A stretch of 64,000 nt of DNA, taken from assembly GCF_005222675.1 (NCBI RefSeq), contig NZ_STGE01000024.1, positions 235,010 to 299,009 on the forward strand, given 5' to 3'. Shown in pieces: positions 10,914 through 21,297 of this stretch. The stretch is from Mycolicibacterium sp. CR10 (GTDB taxonomy: Bacteria; Actinomycetota; Actinomycetes; Mycobacteriales; Mycobacteriaceae). The position numbers and the translations under genes are program-made. Under the pieces are notes generated by a model that did not search any database, was not told the origin of the DNA, and saw only the letters and a program-made list of their open reading frames with translations. Position 1 is the first letter of the stretch, and each line of letters begins with the position of its first letter.

Positions 10914-11945
10914 ATGCGTATCGGAGTGCTGACCGGCGGCGGCGACTGTCCCGGCCTGAACGCGGTGATCAGAGCTGTCGTCCGCACATGCGACGTGCGG
11001 TACGGGTCCACGGTGGTCGGATTTCAGGACGGCTGGCGCGGCCTGCTGGAGGATCGTCGCGTCCAGCTCAAGAACGACGACCGCAACGACCGGCTGCTCG
11101 CCAAGGGCGGGACCATGCTCGGCACGGCCAGGGTCAATCCCGACAAGTTGCGCGCAGGTCTGGATCAGATCAAGCAGACGCTGGAGGACAACGGGATCGA
11201 CGTGCTGATCCCGATCGGTGGCGAGGGCACGCTGACCGCGGCGCACTGGCTGTCGGAGGAGAACGTCCCAGTCGTGGGCGTGCCCAAAACGATCGACAAC
11301 GACATCGACTGCACCGACGTGACTTTCGGCCATGACACCGCCCTGCACGTCGCCACCGACGCCATCGACCGGCTGCACAGCACCGCGGAGTCGCACCAGC
11401 GGGTGATGCTCGTCGAGGTGATGGGCCGCCATGCCGGCTGGATCGCGCTGAATGCCGGCCTGGCCTCCGGTGCGCACATGACGTTGATCCCCGAGCAGCC
11501 GTTCGACGTCGAAGAGGTGTGCCGACTGGTCAAGCAGCGCTTCGTCCGCGGTGATTCGCATTTCATCTGCGTGGTGGCCGAGGGCGCCAAACCGGCAGAG
11601 GGCTCGATGAAGTTGGCCAAGGGCGGAACCGACGAGTTCGGCCACGAGAAGTTCACCGGCGTCGCGCAGCAACTCGCCATCGAGGTGGAGAAGCGGATCA
11701 ACAAGGAAGTGCGGGTCACGGTGCTGGGCCACGTGCAGCGCGGCGGTATTCCGACGCCGTACGACCGCGTACTGGCCACCAGGTTCGGGGTCAATGCCGC
11801 CGACGCCGCCCACGCCGGGGAGTACGGAATGATGGTGTCGCTGCGCGGTCAGGACATCGGTCGGGTGCCGCTGGCAGACGCGACCCGTCAGCTCAAGCTG
11901 GTCCCGCAGAGCCGCTACGACGATGCCGCGGAGTTCTTCGGCTGA
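10914..11945 (+). CDS. pfkA: 6-phosphofructokinase PfkA
   Basis: Phosphorylates fructose-6-phosphate in glycolysis. The 343 residues start with the nucleotide loop [14 protein letters not shown]. The GGEGTL motif has glycine where pyrophosphate-dependent enzymes carry aspartate, so ATP is the expected donor. PKTIDNDI supplies the catalytic aspartates. A GGGGAGGA-type ribosome site precedes the ATG. It sits between gatA and gatB, the same insertion of a glycolytic gene in the gat block as in M. tuberculosis (Rv3010c). Confidence 0.97.
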   Translation: MRIGVLTGGGDCPGLNAVIRAVVRTCDVRYGSTVVGFQDGWRGLLEDRRVQLKNDDRNDRLLAKGGTMLGTARVNPDKLRAGLDQIKQTLEDNGIDVLIPIGGEGTLTAAHWLSEENVPVVGVPKTIDNDIDCTDVTFGHDTALHVATDAIDRLHSTAESHQRVMLVEVMGRHAGWIALNAGLASGAHMTLIPEQPFDVEEVCRLVKQRFVRGDSHFICVVAEGAKPAEGSMKLAKGGTDEFGHEKFTGVAQQLAIEVEKRINKEVRVTVLGHVQRGGIPTPYDRVLATRFGVNAADAAHAGEYGMMVSLRGQDIGRVPLADATRQLKLVPQSRYDDAAEFFG

Positions 11946-12001
11946 GGTCGGCACGCCCGGTCCCGGCGGATCGTCGGACACCACTCACTAGGATCTAGGT
12001 C

Positions 12002-13504
12002 ATGTCTGTCGACGCTTCCGAGCTGCTGGATTACGACGAGGTCATCGCCAAGTACGACCCCGTGCTCGGTCTGGAGGTGCATGTCGAGCTGTCGACGAAG
12101 ACCAAGATGTTCTGCGGGTGCGCCAACAGCTTCGGCAACGAGCCCAACACCCAGGTGTGCCCGGTATGCCTCGGGCTTCCCGGCTCGCTGCCGGTGCTCA
12201 ACCAGGTCGCCGTCGAGTCCGCCATCCGCATCGGGCTGGCGCTGAATTGCGAGATCGCGCCGTGGGGCCGGTTCGCGCGCAAGAACTACTTCTATCCGGA
12301 CCAGCCGAAGAACTATCAGATCAGCCAGTACGACGAACCCATCGCGATCAACGGCTACCTCGAGGTCCCGCTCGACGACGGCACCACCTGGCGGGTGGAG
12401 ATCGAGCGCGCGCATATGGAGGAGGACACCGGCAAGCTGACCCACCTCGGAAGCGATACCGGGCGGATCTCGGGCGCGACGACCTCGCTGGCCGACTACA
12501 ACCGCTCCGGCGTTCCCCTGATCGAGATCGTCACCAAGCCGGTCGAGGGCACCGGCGAGCGGGCCCCCGAGATCGCGCGCGCCTATGTCACCGCGCTCCG
12601 GGATCTGTTGCGCGCCCTGGATGTCTCTGACGTCCGGATGGACCAGGGTTCAATGCGGTGCGACTCGAACGTCTCGCTGAAGCCGACCGGCCAGGCGGAG
12701 TTCGGCACCCGCACCGAGACGAAGAACGTCAACTCCCTCAAGAGTGTCGAGGTGGCGGTCCGTTACGAGATGCGCAGGCAGGCAGCGGTTTTGCAGTCCG
12801 GCGGCGCAATCGTGCAGGAGACCCGGCACTTCCACGAGGACGGTTACACCTCGCCCGGTCGCAGCAAGGAAACGGCGCAGGACTATCGGTACTTCCCCGA
12901 GCCGGACCTCGAACCGGTGGCTCCCACCGCTGAGTACGTCGAGCGACTGCGGCAGACGATCCCTGAACTTCCGTGGCTGTCGCGCAAGCGAATTCAGCAA
13001 GACTGGGGGATTTCCGACGAGGTCATGCGCGACCTGCGAAACATTGGTGCCCTCGACCTGATCGCCGCGACCGTCGATCACGGCGCGTCGAGCGAGTCCG
13101 CTCGGGCCTGGTGGGGAAACTTCCTGGTGCAGAAGGCCAACGAGGCCAACGTCGAGCTGTCCGACTTGGCGATCACCCCGGCCCAGGTCGCCGCCGTGGT
13201 CAAACTCGTCGACGACGGAAAACTGTCCAACAAGTTGGCCCGTCAGGTGGTCGAGGGGGTGTTGGCGGGCGAGGGTGAACCCGAGCAGGTGATGACCGAC
13301 CGCGGGCTGGTCGTCGTGCGCGACGACTCGCTGATCCAGGCCGCCGTCGACGAGGCGCTGGCAGCCAACCCCGATGTCGCAGAGAAGATCCGCGGCGGCA
13401 AGGTGCAGGCGGCCGGGGCGATCGTGGGCGCCGTGATGAAGGCGACCAAGGGCCAGGCCGACGCCGCTCGGGTGCGCGAACTGGTCATGGCCGCGTGTAG
13501 CTGA
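12002..13504 (+). CDS. gatB: Asp/Glu-tRNA(Asn/Gln) amidotransferase subunit B
   Basis: Binds and phosphorylates the mischarged Glu-tRNA before amidation. Of 500 residues, the N-terminal cradle domain contains GLEVHVEL, a zinc-type cysteine set (CGCANSFG ... [13 protein letters not shown]) and the [16 protein letters not shown] signature. The C-terminal part is the helical and YqeY-like tRNA-binding tail. With gltX and tRNA-Gln in the same window it completes the indirect Gln-tRNA route used by actinobacteria, which lack glutaminyl-tRNA synthetase. Confidence 0.98.
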   Translation: MSVDASELLDYDEVIAKYDPVLGLEVHVELSTKTKMFCGCANSFGNEPNTQVCPVCLGLPGSLPVLNQVAVESAIRIGLALNCEIAPWGRFARKNYFYPDQPKNYQISQYDEPIAINGYLEVPLDDGTTWRVEIERAHMEEDTGKLTHLGSDTGRISGATTSLADYNRSGVPLIEIVTKPVEGTGERAPEIARAYVTALRDLLRALDVSDVRMDQGSMRCDSNVSLKPTGQAEFGTRTETKNVNSLKSVEVAVRYEMRRQAAVLQSGGAIVQETRHFHEDGYTSPGRSKETAQDYRYFPEPDLEPVAPTAEYVERLRQTIPELPWLSRKRIQQDWGISDEVMRDLRNIGALDLIAATVDHGASSESARAWWGNFLVQKANEANVELSDLAITPAQVAAVVKLVDDGKLSNKLARQVVEGVLAGEGEPEQVMTDRGLVVVRDDSLIQAAVDEALAANPDVAEKIRGGKVQAAGAIVGAVMKATKGQADAARVRELVMAACS

Positions 13505-13559
13505 CCGATGAGCCTCCGATGAGCCCAGGCCTCGATCGTCAGCCACCGGCGTCGAGTCC

Positions 13560-14924
13560 ATGAAGCGACCCCAGGATCTGGTCTTCCGCCTGCTGCAACA
13601 ACCACTTCGGCTGCTGTCCCTGCGCTCGATCGTCATCGTCGGTCAGCTCGGCGTGATCATCCTGGTCCTCACCCTCGGTGTCTGGGTGTGGGTCGGCGTC
13701 ACCAACGACCAGTACGAGCAGCTCGACCGGCGGTTGGACTCGCTGAGCAGCCTCGGGGACGTCACGACCTTGCTGCGCAGCGCCCAGGACGGCGTAGGCC
13801 TACAACCCGACGAAGGCGAACTGGTGCGCACCGCGCGCATCGGAGACACCACCGTGTCCATCCCCGCAGACGTGGTGCTGCCGGAGCTTCCCAGCGGCTA
13901 CGCCGACACCTCGATCGACGGGGTCGAGTACCGCGTGCGCACTTTCACCACGGGCAGCGCGAGGATCGCGCTCGGAGCGCCGTTGGCCGAGGCCCAGGAC
14001 CGCATCGATGCGCTGCACTGGCGGGTGTTCTGGATCTGTTCGAGCGTCATCGCCGGCACCCTGCTCGTCGGCTGGGTGATCGCGCTGATCATGGTCAACC
14101 CGTTCCGGCTGCTGGCTCGCCAGGCCCGTGCCATCAATGCGCAGTCCAATCCGGACGAGGTTCAGGTCCGTGGTGTGTGGGAAGCGGTGGAGATCTCCGA
14201 GGCGGTCGAGGGCATGCTGGCGCGCATCGGTGACGAACAGCAGCGCACCCGCGCCGCATTGGAGTCGGCCCGCGACTTCGCCGCCGTCGCGTCCCACGAA
14301 CTGCGAACGCCGTTGACCGCCATGCGCACCAACCTCGAGGTGCTCATGACGCTGGACCTCGGGGCCGAGCAGCGCAAGGAGGTCATCGGCGACGTCATGC
14401 GCACCCAGAGTCGCATCGAAGCGACGCTCACTGCTCTCGAGAGGTTGGCCCACGGGGAGCTGACGACCGTGGACGATTTCGTTCCGGTCGACGTCGCGGA
14501 GCTACTCGATCGCGCCGCGCACGACGCGATGCACAACTACCCGGGACTGGACGTGTCGTTGGCATCGTCCACGTCGGTGTTGATGCTCGGGATGCCCGCG
14601 GGACTGCGCCTGGTGATCGACAACGCCATCGCCAATGCCGTCAAACACGGAGGCGCAACGCAGGTTCGGCTCAGTGTCGTGAGCTCGGCCGCCGGGGTCG
14701 AGATCGCGGTCGACGACAACGGCTCGGGAGTGCCGGAGGAGGAACGCGAAGCGGTGTTCGGGCGCTTCCACCGCGGCACCACCGCGTCGAGGTCGGGTTC
14801 GGGGCTGGGTCTGGCGCTGGTGGCGCAGCAGGCCGAGATCCATGGAGGCACAGCGGCACTGGAGGTCAGCCCGCTGGGGGGGACACGACTGATGCTGCGC
14901 CTGCCCGGCCCGGGGCCGACCTAG
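13560..14924 (+). CDS. Orphan sensor histidine kinase, PrrB-like
   Basis: A 454-residue two-component sensor. Transmembrane segments at about residues 22-45 and 155-178 flank a short extracytoplasmic domain; a HAMP linker follows. The H box ASHELRTPLTAMRTNLEVL places the phosphorylated histidine at 246. The ATPase part has the N box (DNAIANAVKHGG), the G1 motif (DDNGSGVP) and the G2 motif (SGSGLGLALV). From memory the sequence is strikingly close to M. tuberculosis PrrB (Rv0902c) throughout the kinase core, but no prrA or other response regulator gene adjoins it, and M. tuberculosis has no kinase at this locus. It is probably a PrrB paralog whose partner lies elsewhere. Confidence 0.88.
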   Translation: MKRPQDLVFRLLQQPLRLLSLRSIVIVGQLGVIILVLTLGVWVWVGVTNDQYEQLDRRLDSLSSLGDVTTLLRSAQDGVGLQPDEGELVRTARIGDTTVSIPADVVLPELPSGYADTSIDGVEYRVRTFTTGSARIALGAPLAEAQDRIDALHWRVFWICSSVIAGTLLVGWVIALIMVNPFRLLARQARAINAQSNPDEVQVRGVWEAVEISEAVEGMLARIGDEQQRTRAALESARDFAAVASHELRTPLTAMRTNLEVLMTLDLGAEQRKEVIGDVMRTQSRIEATLTALERLAHGELTTVDDFVPVDVAELLDRAAHDAMHNYPGLDVSLASSTSVLMLGMPAGLRLVIDNAIANAVKHGGATQVRLSVVSSAAGVEIAVDDNGSGVPEEEREAVFGRFHRGTTASRSGSGLGLALVAQQAEIHGGTAALEVSPLGGTRLMLRLPGPGPT

Positions 14925-14925
14925 C

Positions 14926-16047
14926 TCAGGTGTTGTCGGCGTTGGTGCGCGGGAAGCCGCCGCCCTGCGGGAAGAGGGGGAACACCACGTCGTCGAGATT
15001 CATCGCGTCGCCGGAGGACTTGTTGACCGTGGCACCCCAGACGTTGCCGTCCGGCGAGACCTGAAGCGCCCATGCGTGACCGTGCTGATCCTGGCGGACC
15101 ACCTCCGGTTCCCCTGTCACCGCTCCGGTGTCCGGCGACATCCGCACGGCGACCGTCTGCTTGGTGTCGACGAGGTTGACCAAGACGGTGCCGTCCAGCG
15201 CGGCGCACCCCGCCACACCGGGACGGTCCGGCCAGGTCCATACCGTCGACACCGCCGAGTCCTTGGTGATGCGCTGTAACCGGTCGGCGGTCGGCGTGCG
15301 GTCGGTGACATACAAGGCGTCGTCGGAGGGGTCGATGCACATGCCGCCGCCGGGGCCCAGGCCGGACAGCGCGGTCGTGGTGGGGGCCTGGTCGACGGTA
15401 GTGGGTTGCTCGATGCGCAACAGCTTGCCCGCGGTCGATCCCGGATCCGACGCCAGCGCCGGATTGCCCGCGTCACCGGTCTGCACCACCAACGTCGTGG
15501 GGCTGGTGAACACCAGCGAGCCAGTGTTGCCGGTGGCGCCCTTGGGGATCCCGGTCAGGATCGCCTTGGGAACGTCGCCGTCGGCGATGCGCATCACCCG
15601 GTTGTCGGTCGGGGTGCTCACGTAGGCGTACATCAGCCGGTCCTGTGCGTACGTCGGCGACAGGATGATGTCCATCAGCCCGCCGTCACCGCTGGGATCG
15701 ACGGGGATCACCGTCTTGACGAACGGCTCGGCGCGCACGGACACCTGCTTGACGGCGCCGGTGGTGCGCTCGGCCACCAGCGCGGACTGGCTGTCGGGCA
15801 GCATGATCAGCCCGCTGGTGCTCTCCAGGCAGCCCTGCATGACACCGGGGGCCGGGCATTCCTTCGGGAAAGGCTTCGCGGGCAGCGGCGGCGGCGGGGG
15901 TGGGGTCGATGACGGTGCCGGAGCGAACTCGGGCTTGGTGGTGAACGGCTGCGACTGCGCAGAGTCGAATCGGGCGCAACCTGCCCCGGCAAGCAGTGAA
16001 GCACACAGCAGAACGACGACTGCTCCCGACGGCCGACGCTGACTCAT
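14926..16047 (-). CDS. lppZ: Lipoprotein LppZ-like, beta-propeller sugar dehydrogenase fold
   Basis: A 373-residue exported lipoprotein. The ATG at 16047 gives a signal peptide ending SLLAGAGC, with the cysteine as the lipidation site; longer upstream starts would bury it. A proline-rich linker (TPPPPPPLPAKP) follows, then blades resembling the glucose/sorbosone dehydrogenase propeller. Position next to doxX and cfp6 matches LppZ (Rv3006) in M. tuberculosis. Its substrate is unknown. It converges almost end to end with the kinase gene. Confidence 0.85.
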   Translation of the reverse strand: MSQRRPSGAVVVLLCASLLAGAGCARFDSAQSQPFTTKPEFAPAPSSTPPPPPPLPAKPFPKECPAPGVMQGCLESTSGLIMLPDSQSALVAERTTGAVKQVSVRAEPFVKTVIPVDPSGDGGLMDIILSPTYAQDRLMYAYVSTPTDNRVMRIADGDVPKAILTGIPKGATGNTGSLVFTSPTTLVVQTGDAGNPALASDPGSTAGKLLRIEQPTTVDQAPTTTALSGLGPGGGMCIDPSDDALYVTDRTPTADRLQRITKDSAVSTVWTWPDRPGVAGCAALDGTVLVNLVDTKQTVAVRMSPDTGAVTGEPEVVRQDQHGHAWALQVSPDGNVWGATVNKSSGDAMNLDDVVFPLFPQGGGFPRTNADNT

Positions 16048-16170
16048 GCAGGCCAGGTTACGGATTGTTGGGCAGTGCGCGCCACGCGCTCCCGGCGGGC
16101 CAGCACAAACAGGCTCAACGCGCCGTGCCAATTCCCGATTCGGGGGTGACTAGCACTTACCCTGGCACTC

Positions 16171-17004
16171 GTGACGAGTCCTCATGACCCACACCCCTGG
16201 CAGCGACCCGACGAGTCGGGCGGCCGGCCGGCGTCGGCGAGCCTGGTGGACCCCGAGGACGACCTTCCCTCCGCACACTACGGCGGTGACTTCGAAACGA
16301 CCGCGATCCCGCGCTACGACTCGAGCAAACCGGCCGGCGAGCACTCCTTCGGTCTGATGAACGATCCCGAGCCGTTGCCGTACGTGCAGCCAGGTGGTCT
16401 GGCGCCCGGGGCTTACGGGTCCGCCGCGGCTCCGGCCGAGATCGGGATCAGTGAGGCCGAACGCCGCGCCGACGGCGACCGCCGAGGTACCCAGGATCTT
16501 GGTCTGCTGCTTCTTCGCCTTGCCGTCGGCGCCTTGCTCATCAGCCACGGCCTGCAGAAACTCTTCGGTTGGTGGGGCGGCTCCGGCCTGAACGGTTTCC
16601 AGGACTACCTGACCGACGTGGGCTTCCGCTACGCCGACATCCTGGCCTACGTCGCCGCCGGCGGGCAGGTCGCCGCCGGCGTGCTGCTGATCCTCGGCCT
16701 GTTCACCCCGGTTGCGGCCGCGGGGGCGCTGGCCTACCTCGTCACGGCGATCCTGGCCGAAGCGCTGGACGCGCACAACGACGCCCGGCTGTCGGCATTC
16801 CTGACCGACGGGCACGAGTACGAGGTCGTGCTGCTGGCGGTCGTGGCGGCGATCATCCTGACCGGTCCGGGCCGGTACGGGCTGGACGCGGGTCGCGGCT
16901 GGGCCCGTCGGCCGTTCATCGGATCGTTCGCGGCGCTGGTCCTCGGCGTCGGTGCGGGCGTCGCGATCTGGGTTCTGCTCAACGGCGCCAACCCGCTGGG
17001 ATAG
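16171..17004 (+). CDS. DoxX family membrane protein (Rv3005c-like)
   Basis: A 277-residue protein with a hydrophilic, acidic N-terminus of about 110 residues followed by the four-helix DoxX domain (LLLRLAVGALLISHGLQKLFGWWGG). In M. tuberculosis DoxX (Rv3005c) joins superoxide dismutase SodA and thiosulfate sulfurtransferase SseA in a membrane complex that limits oxidative damage; the same location between lppZ and cfp6 supports orthology. It starts with a GTG, divergent from lppZ with about 120 bases between the starts. Confidence 0.88.
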   Translation: MTSPHDPHPWQRPDESGGRPASASLVDPEDDLPSAHYGGDFETTAIPRYDSSKPAGEHSFGLMNDPEPLPYVQPGGLAPGAYGSAAAPAEIGISEAERRADGDRRGTQDLGLLLLRLAVGALLISHGLQKLFGWWGGSGLNGFQDYLTDVGFRYADILAYVAAGGQVAAGVLLILGLFTPVAAAGALAYLVTAILAEALDAHNDARLSAFLTDGHEYEVVLLAVVAAIILTGPGRYGLDAGRGWARRPFIGSFAALVLGVGAGVAIWVLLNGANPLG

Positions 17005-17077
17005 CGCCCGCGTTCAGGCTGCGCTGACGGCGCAGAAGTGCGAGAGAACTTCGCCGTGACCGCAGTGTGAACGGGGT

Positions 17078-17473
17078 TCACTCGTAGGGGTTGGGCACCC
17101 GGCCGCCACTGGCCGCCGTCAGCACCGGCAGCGTCGCGAACGTCACCGCCGGAAGCGACAGCTCGCTACCGTCGCGGCGCCGGGCCATCGCCCACGATCG
17201 ACGGCCGAACCGCAACCCCTCGATGTCGTCCCAGGGGACCGTCGTGCTGCTCAGAAAGGTGCGGGCGGTCACCGTGTCCCGGTCCGCGGTCGTCCGGTAT
17301 CGGATGATCACCAGCGACAGCAGCACGGGGATGACGAGAAGCAACACGAACCACCCGGGCGTGGCAAAAACCACCGACAGCATCGCGAACGTCAGGAAGG
17401 CGACGGCGACATGCGCCATCGGCGAGATCCTGATGACGACGGGCGTCGACGCCGACGCCGGGGGAGAACCCAT
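17078..17473 (-). CDS. cfp6: PH-domain membrane protein Cfp6-like
   Basis: Small protein with two adjacent hydrophobic stretches (AHVAVAFLTFAML and WFVLLLVIPVLLSLV) and a C-terminal bacterial PH-like domain (VPWDDIEGLRFGRRSW ... LPAVTFATLPVL). It corresponds in place and sequence to the secreted antigen CFP-6 (Rv3004). The start is uncertain: ATG 17473 is used here, but GTG/ATG codons up to 17500 and an internal ATG matching the M. tuberculosis start are all possible. Role unknown. Confidence 0.8.
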   Translation of the reverse strand: MGSPPASASTPVVIRISPMAHVAVAFLTFAMLSVVFATPGWFVLLLVIPVLLSLVIIRYRTTADRDTVTARTFLSSTTVPWDDIEGLRFGRRSWAMARRRDGSELSLPAVTFATLPVLTAASGGRVPNPYE

Positions 17474-17534
17474 GCCACCATCATTCCATCGCGGAGACAC
17501 CCCTTCGCCGGGTGCGTGCCGGAGAAGGGCGAAT

Positions 17535-17564
17535 TTGACCTATGACCAGTTCGGCGGCTACCGT
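17535..17564 (+). promoter_or_regulatory. Promoter of the ilvB leader
   Basis: TTGACC at 17535-17540 and TACCGT at 17559-17564 are separated by 18 bases, a good fit to the mycobacterial housekeeping sigma factor. Transcription would begin at or next to the ATG at 17573, giving a leaderless mRNA for the leader peptide. Confidence 0.65.
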
Positions 17565-17572
17565 CGACTGCT

Positions 17573-17644
17573 ATGCAGACCCCGGGATCGGCCGTAGTAA
17601 TTGGGTTGCGCGTTGATGCCGCGCTAGCCCTGATCCGGGCATAG
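17573..17644 (+). CDS. Branched-chain leader peptide upstream of ilvB
   Basis: A 23-codon reading frame from ATG 17573 to TAG 17642-17644. It contains consecutive Val-Val-Ile codons (17594-17602), then Leu, Val, Leu, Leu and Ile, nine branched-chain residues in all. This is the expected make-up of an attenuation leader for an ilv operon. It has no clear ribosome site, in keeping with a leaderless start right after the -10 box. Its 3' half encodes one arm of the antiterminator stem, and the stop codon lies just before the other arm. Confidence 0.8.
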   Translation: MQTPGSAVVIGLRVDAALALIRA

Positions 17645-17700
17645 CAACCACGCATCGACGCGCAACCCTCGTACAGCCGCCGGGCTGACGGGGGTTTTTT
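17603..17700 (+). terminator. ilvB transcription attenuator
   Basis: Two alternative structures share bases. The antiterminator pairs 17603-17619 with 17652-17668, 17 pairs with a single G-U. The terminator pairs ACCCTCGT (17665-17672) with ACGGGGGT (17688-17695) and CAGCC (17674-17678) with GGCTG (17683-17687), followed by six T residues to 17700. Bases 17665-17668 belong to both. A ribosome stalled at the Val-Val-Ile codons leaves the antiterminator free to form; one that reaches the stop covers its 5' arm and lets the terminator form. Confidence 0.8.
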
Positions 17701-17751
17701 CTTGCCACAACGCCGATTTGAGATCCAGAAGACCGGACCAGAGGAAACACA

Positions 17752-19650
17752 GTGAGCGCACCCACCACGCGACCACCCGAGCAGGCGCAGGCGCCGGCCA
17801 ACGGGAGTCTGAACCCACCCGCCACGGAGAAGCCGGCTCCAGCTCAGCCGAAACGCGTTGCCCCCCATCAGCTCACCGGGGCACAGGCGGTGATCCGGTC
17901 GCTCGAGGAGCTCGACGTCGACGTGATCTTCGGTATCCCCGGCGGTGCCGTACTGCCGGTGTACGACCCGCTTTTCGACTCCGAGAAGCTGCGTCACGTC
18001 CTGGTCCGCCATGAGCAGGGTGGCGGGCACGCCGCCAGCGGCTACGCCCATGCCACCGGCCGGGTGGGGGTGTGCATGGCGACCTCGGGTCCCGGTGCCA
18101 CCAACCTCGTCACGCCGCTGGCCGACGCCTACATGGACTCGATCCCGATGGTCGCGATCACCGGACAGGTCGGACGGGCGCTGATCGGCACCGACGCATT
18201 CCAGGAAGCCGACATCTCCGGCATCACGATGCCGGTCACCAAGCACAACTTCCTGGTCCGCAACGGCGACGACATCGCCAGGGTGATGGCCGAGGCGTTC
18301 CACATCGCCGCCAGCGGCCGGCCCGGGCCGGTGCTCGTCGACATCCCCAAGGACGTGCTGCAGGGTCAGTGCACGTTCGCCTGGCCGCCGCAGATCGACC
18401 TGCCCGGCTACAAGCCCAACACGAAACCGCACAACCGCCAGATCCGCGAGGCGGCCAAGCTGATCGCCGCAGCGCGCAAACCGGTGCTCTACGTCGGCGG
18501 CGGCGTCATCCGGGGCGAGGCCACCGACCAGCTGCTCGATCTGGCCGAGCTGACCGGCATCCCGGTCGTCACGACGCTGATGGCGCGCGGGGCGTTCCCC
18601 GACAGCCACCCGCAGAACCTCGGCATGCCCGGCATGCACGGCACGGTGTCGGCGGTGGCCGCGCTGCAGCGCAGTGACCTGCTGATCGCGCTGGGCACCC
18701 GCTTCGACGACCGGGTGACGGGCAAGCTGGATTCGTTCGCGCCCGAGGCCAAGGTCATTCACGCCGACATCGACCCCGCCGAGATCGGCAAGAACCGGCA
18801 CGCCGACGTCCCGATCGTCGGCGACGTCAAGGCCGTGATCACCGACCTGATCGAGGCCCTGCGCCGCGGGTTCGGAGGGCAGGAGCGCAGCGACCCGGGA
18901 TTGACCCCAGTCGTGGGCGCGATCAACATCGACACCTGGTGGGAGTACCTGCGCGGGATCCAGTCGACGTTCCCGCTGAGCTATGGGCCGCAGAGTGACG
19001 GCAGCCTGTCTCCGGAGTACGTGATCGAGACGCTCGGCAAGATCGCCGGCCCCGATGCGGTCTACGTCGCGGGCGTGGGCCAGCACCAGATGTGGGCCGC
19101 ACAGTTCATCTCCTACGAGAAGCCCAAGACGTGGATCAACTCCGGCGGGCTGGGCACCATGGGCTTCGCCGTTCCGGCGGCGATGGGCGCGAAGATGGGC
19201 CGGCCCGAAGCCGAGGTGTGGGCCATCGACGGTGACGGGTGCTTCCAGATGACGAACCAGGAACTGGCCACCTGCGCGATCGAGGGCGTGCCGATCAAGG
19301 TCGCGCTCATCAACAACGGCAACCTGGGCATGGTCCGGCAGTGGCAGACCCTGTTCTACGAAGAGCGATACAGCCAAACGGATCTGGCCACCCACTCGCG
19401 TCGCATCCCGGACTTCGTCAAACTGGCCGAGGCGCTGGGTTGCGTCGGATTGCGCTGCGAGCGTGAAGAAGACGTGGCAGAAGTCATCGCCCAGGCCAGG
19501 GCGATCAACGACCGGCCGGTGGTGATCGACTTCGTCGTCGGCGCCGACGCCCAGGTGTGGCCGATGGTCGCCGCGGGCACCAGCAACGACGAGATTCAGG
19601 CCGCCAAGGGAATTCGGCCGCTGTTCGACAGTGAAGAGGGACACGCATGA
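17752..19650 (+). CDS. ilvB: Acetolactate synthase large subunit IlvB
   Basis: Thiamine-diphosphate enzyme making acetolactate or acetohydroxybutyrate, the first common step to valine, leucine and isoleucine. The 632 residues comprise a variable N-terminal extension of about 40, the Pyr domain with the catalytic glutamate in [14 protein letters not shown], a central FAD-binding domain and the PP domain with the TPP motif [10 protein letters not shown] ... [13 protein letters not shown]. The linker around residues 374-384 ([11 protein letters not shown]) is coded by one unit of the dispersed repeat found in gatC and pca. The GTG start follows the attenuator; the stop overlaps the ilvN start. 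Confidence 0.97.
   Translation: MSAPTTRPPEQAQAPANGSLNPPATEKPAPAQPKRVAPHQLTGAQAVIRSLEELDVDVIFGIPGGAVLPVYDPLFDSEKLRHVLVRHEQGGGHAASGYAHATGRVGVCMATSGPGATNLVTPLADAYMDSIPMVAITGQVGRALIGTDAFQEADISGITMPVTKHNFLVRNGDDIARVMAEAFHIAASGRPGPVLVDIPKDVLQGQCTFAWPPQIDLPGYKPNTKPHNRQIREAAKLIAAARKPVLYVGGGVIRGEATDQLLDLAELTGIPVVTTLMARGAFPDSHPQNLGMPGMHGTVSAVAALQRSDLLIALGTRFDDRVTGKLDSFAPEAKVIHADIDPAEIGKNRHADVPIVGDVKAVITDLIEALRRGFGGQERSDPGLTPVVGAINIDTWWEYLRGIQSTFPLSYGPQSDGSLSPEYVIETLGKIAGPDAVYVAGVGQHQMWAAQFISYEKPKTWINSGGLGTMGFAVPAAMGAKMGRPEAEVWAIDGDGCFQMTNQELATCAIEGVPIKVALINNGNLGMVRQWQTLFYEERYSQTDLATHSRRIPDFVKLAEALGCVGLRCEREEDVAEVIAQARAINDRPVVIDFVVGADAQVWPMVAAGTSNDEIQAAKGIRPLFDSEEGHA
18874..18903 (+). repeat. Single unit of the dispersed repeat inside ilvB
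   Basis: GGAGGGCAGGAGCGCAGCG followed by ACCCGGGATTG matches the gatC and pca units with a few substitutions. It falls in a poorly conserved linker between the central and C-terminal domains of IlvB and is read in the frame giving GGQERSDPG, a third frame compared with gatC and pca. Confidence 0.7.
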
Positions 19651-20165
19651 GCACCCAGGTTCTCCGGCGAACCCACACGCTGTCGGTGCTTGTCGAGGAC
19701 AAACCCGGTGTCCTGGCGCGCGTCGCGTCGCTGTTCTCCCGGCGTGGCTACAACATCCATTCGCTGGCTGTCGGGGCCACCGAGCAGAAGGGCCTGTCCC
19801 GGATGACCATCGTGGTCGACGTCGAGGACTCGCCGCTGGAGCAGATCACCAAGCAGCTCAACAAGCTGATCAACGTGATCAAGATCGTCGAGCAGGATGA
19901 CGACAACTCCGTCGCCCGTGAACTCGCGCTGATCAAGGTCCGCACCGACGCGGCCACCCGCGGTCAGGTGATCGAGGCGGTGAACCTGTTCCGCGCCAAG
20001 GTCGTCGACGTGTCGACCGAGTCATTGACCGTGGAGGCCACCGGCACGCAGGAGAAGCTCGAAGCTCTGCTGCGTGTTTTGGAGCCCTACGGAATCCGCG
20101 AGATCGTCCAGTCCGGTGTGGTGTCGCTGTCCCGCGGCCCCCGCGGTATCGGCACCTCCAAGTAA
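19647..20165 (+). CDS. ilvN: Acetolactate synthase regulatory subunit IlvN
   Basis: The 172-residue regulatory subunit that activates IlvB and confers valine feedback inhibition. The N-terminal ACT domain ([25 protein letters not shown]) binds the amino acid; the C-terminal domain ends [18 protein letters not shown]. Its ATG overlaps the ilvB stop by four bases, so the two subunits are translationally coupled. ilvC follows 57 bases later. Confidence 0.97.
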   Translation: MSTQVLRRTHTLSVLVEDKPGVLARVASLFSRRGYNIHSLAVGATEQKGLSRMTIVVDVEDSPLEQITKQLNKLINVIKIVEQDDDNSVARELALIKVRTDAATRGQVIEAVNLFRAKVVDVSTESLTVEATGTQEKLEALLRVLEPYGIREIVQSGVVSLSRGPRGIGTSK

Positions 20166-21236
<1,071 letters not shown>

Positions 21237-21243
21237 CCCGCTT

Positions 21244-21296
21244 GCGATTTCGGTGTAGTTCGTCACGCTGAGCGAGACGGACTACACCGAAATCGC
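21244..21296. terminator. Long near-perfect hairpin between convergent ilvC and the phytoene-desaturase-like gene
   Basis: GCGATTTCGGTGTAGT (21244-21259) pairs perfectly with ACTACACCGAAATCGC (21281-21296). Five more pairs (TCGTC with GACGG, one wobble) extend the stem to 21, leaving a loop of 11 bases. It almost fills the 61 bases between the two stop codons. There is no T-tract on either side, so it would be an atypical terminator or an mRNA 3'-end stabilizer serving both strands. Confidence 0.7.
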
Positions 21297-21297
21297 G

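Noticed and set aside
17392..19644. A 750-codon open frame antisense to ilvB, and similar long antisense frames over ligA, gatA, recG and pca
   Set aside because: They mirror strongly conserved genes in GC-rich DNA where stops are rare; their translations are low-complexity and match no family.
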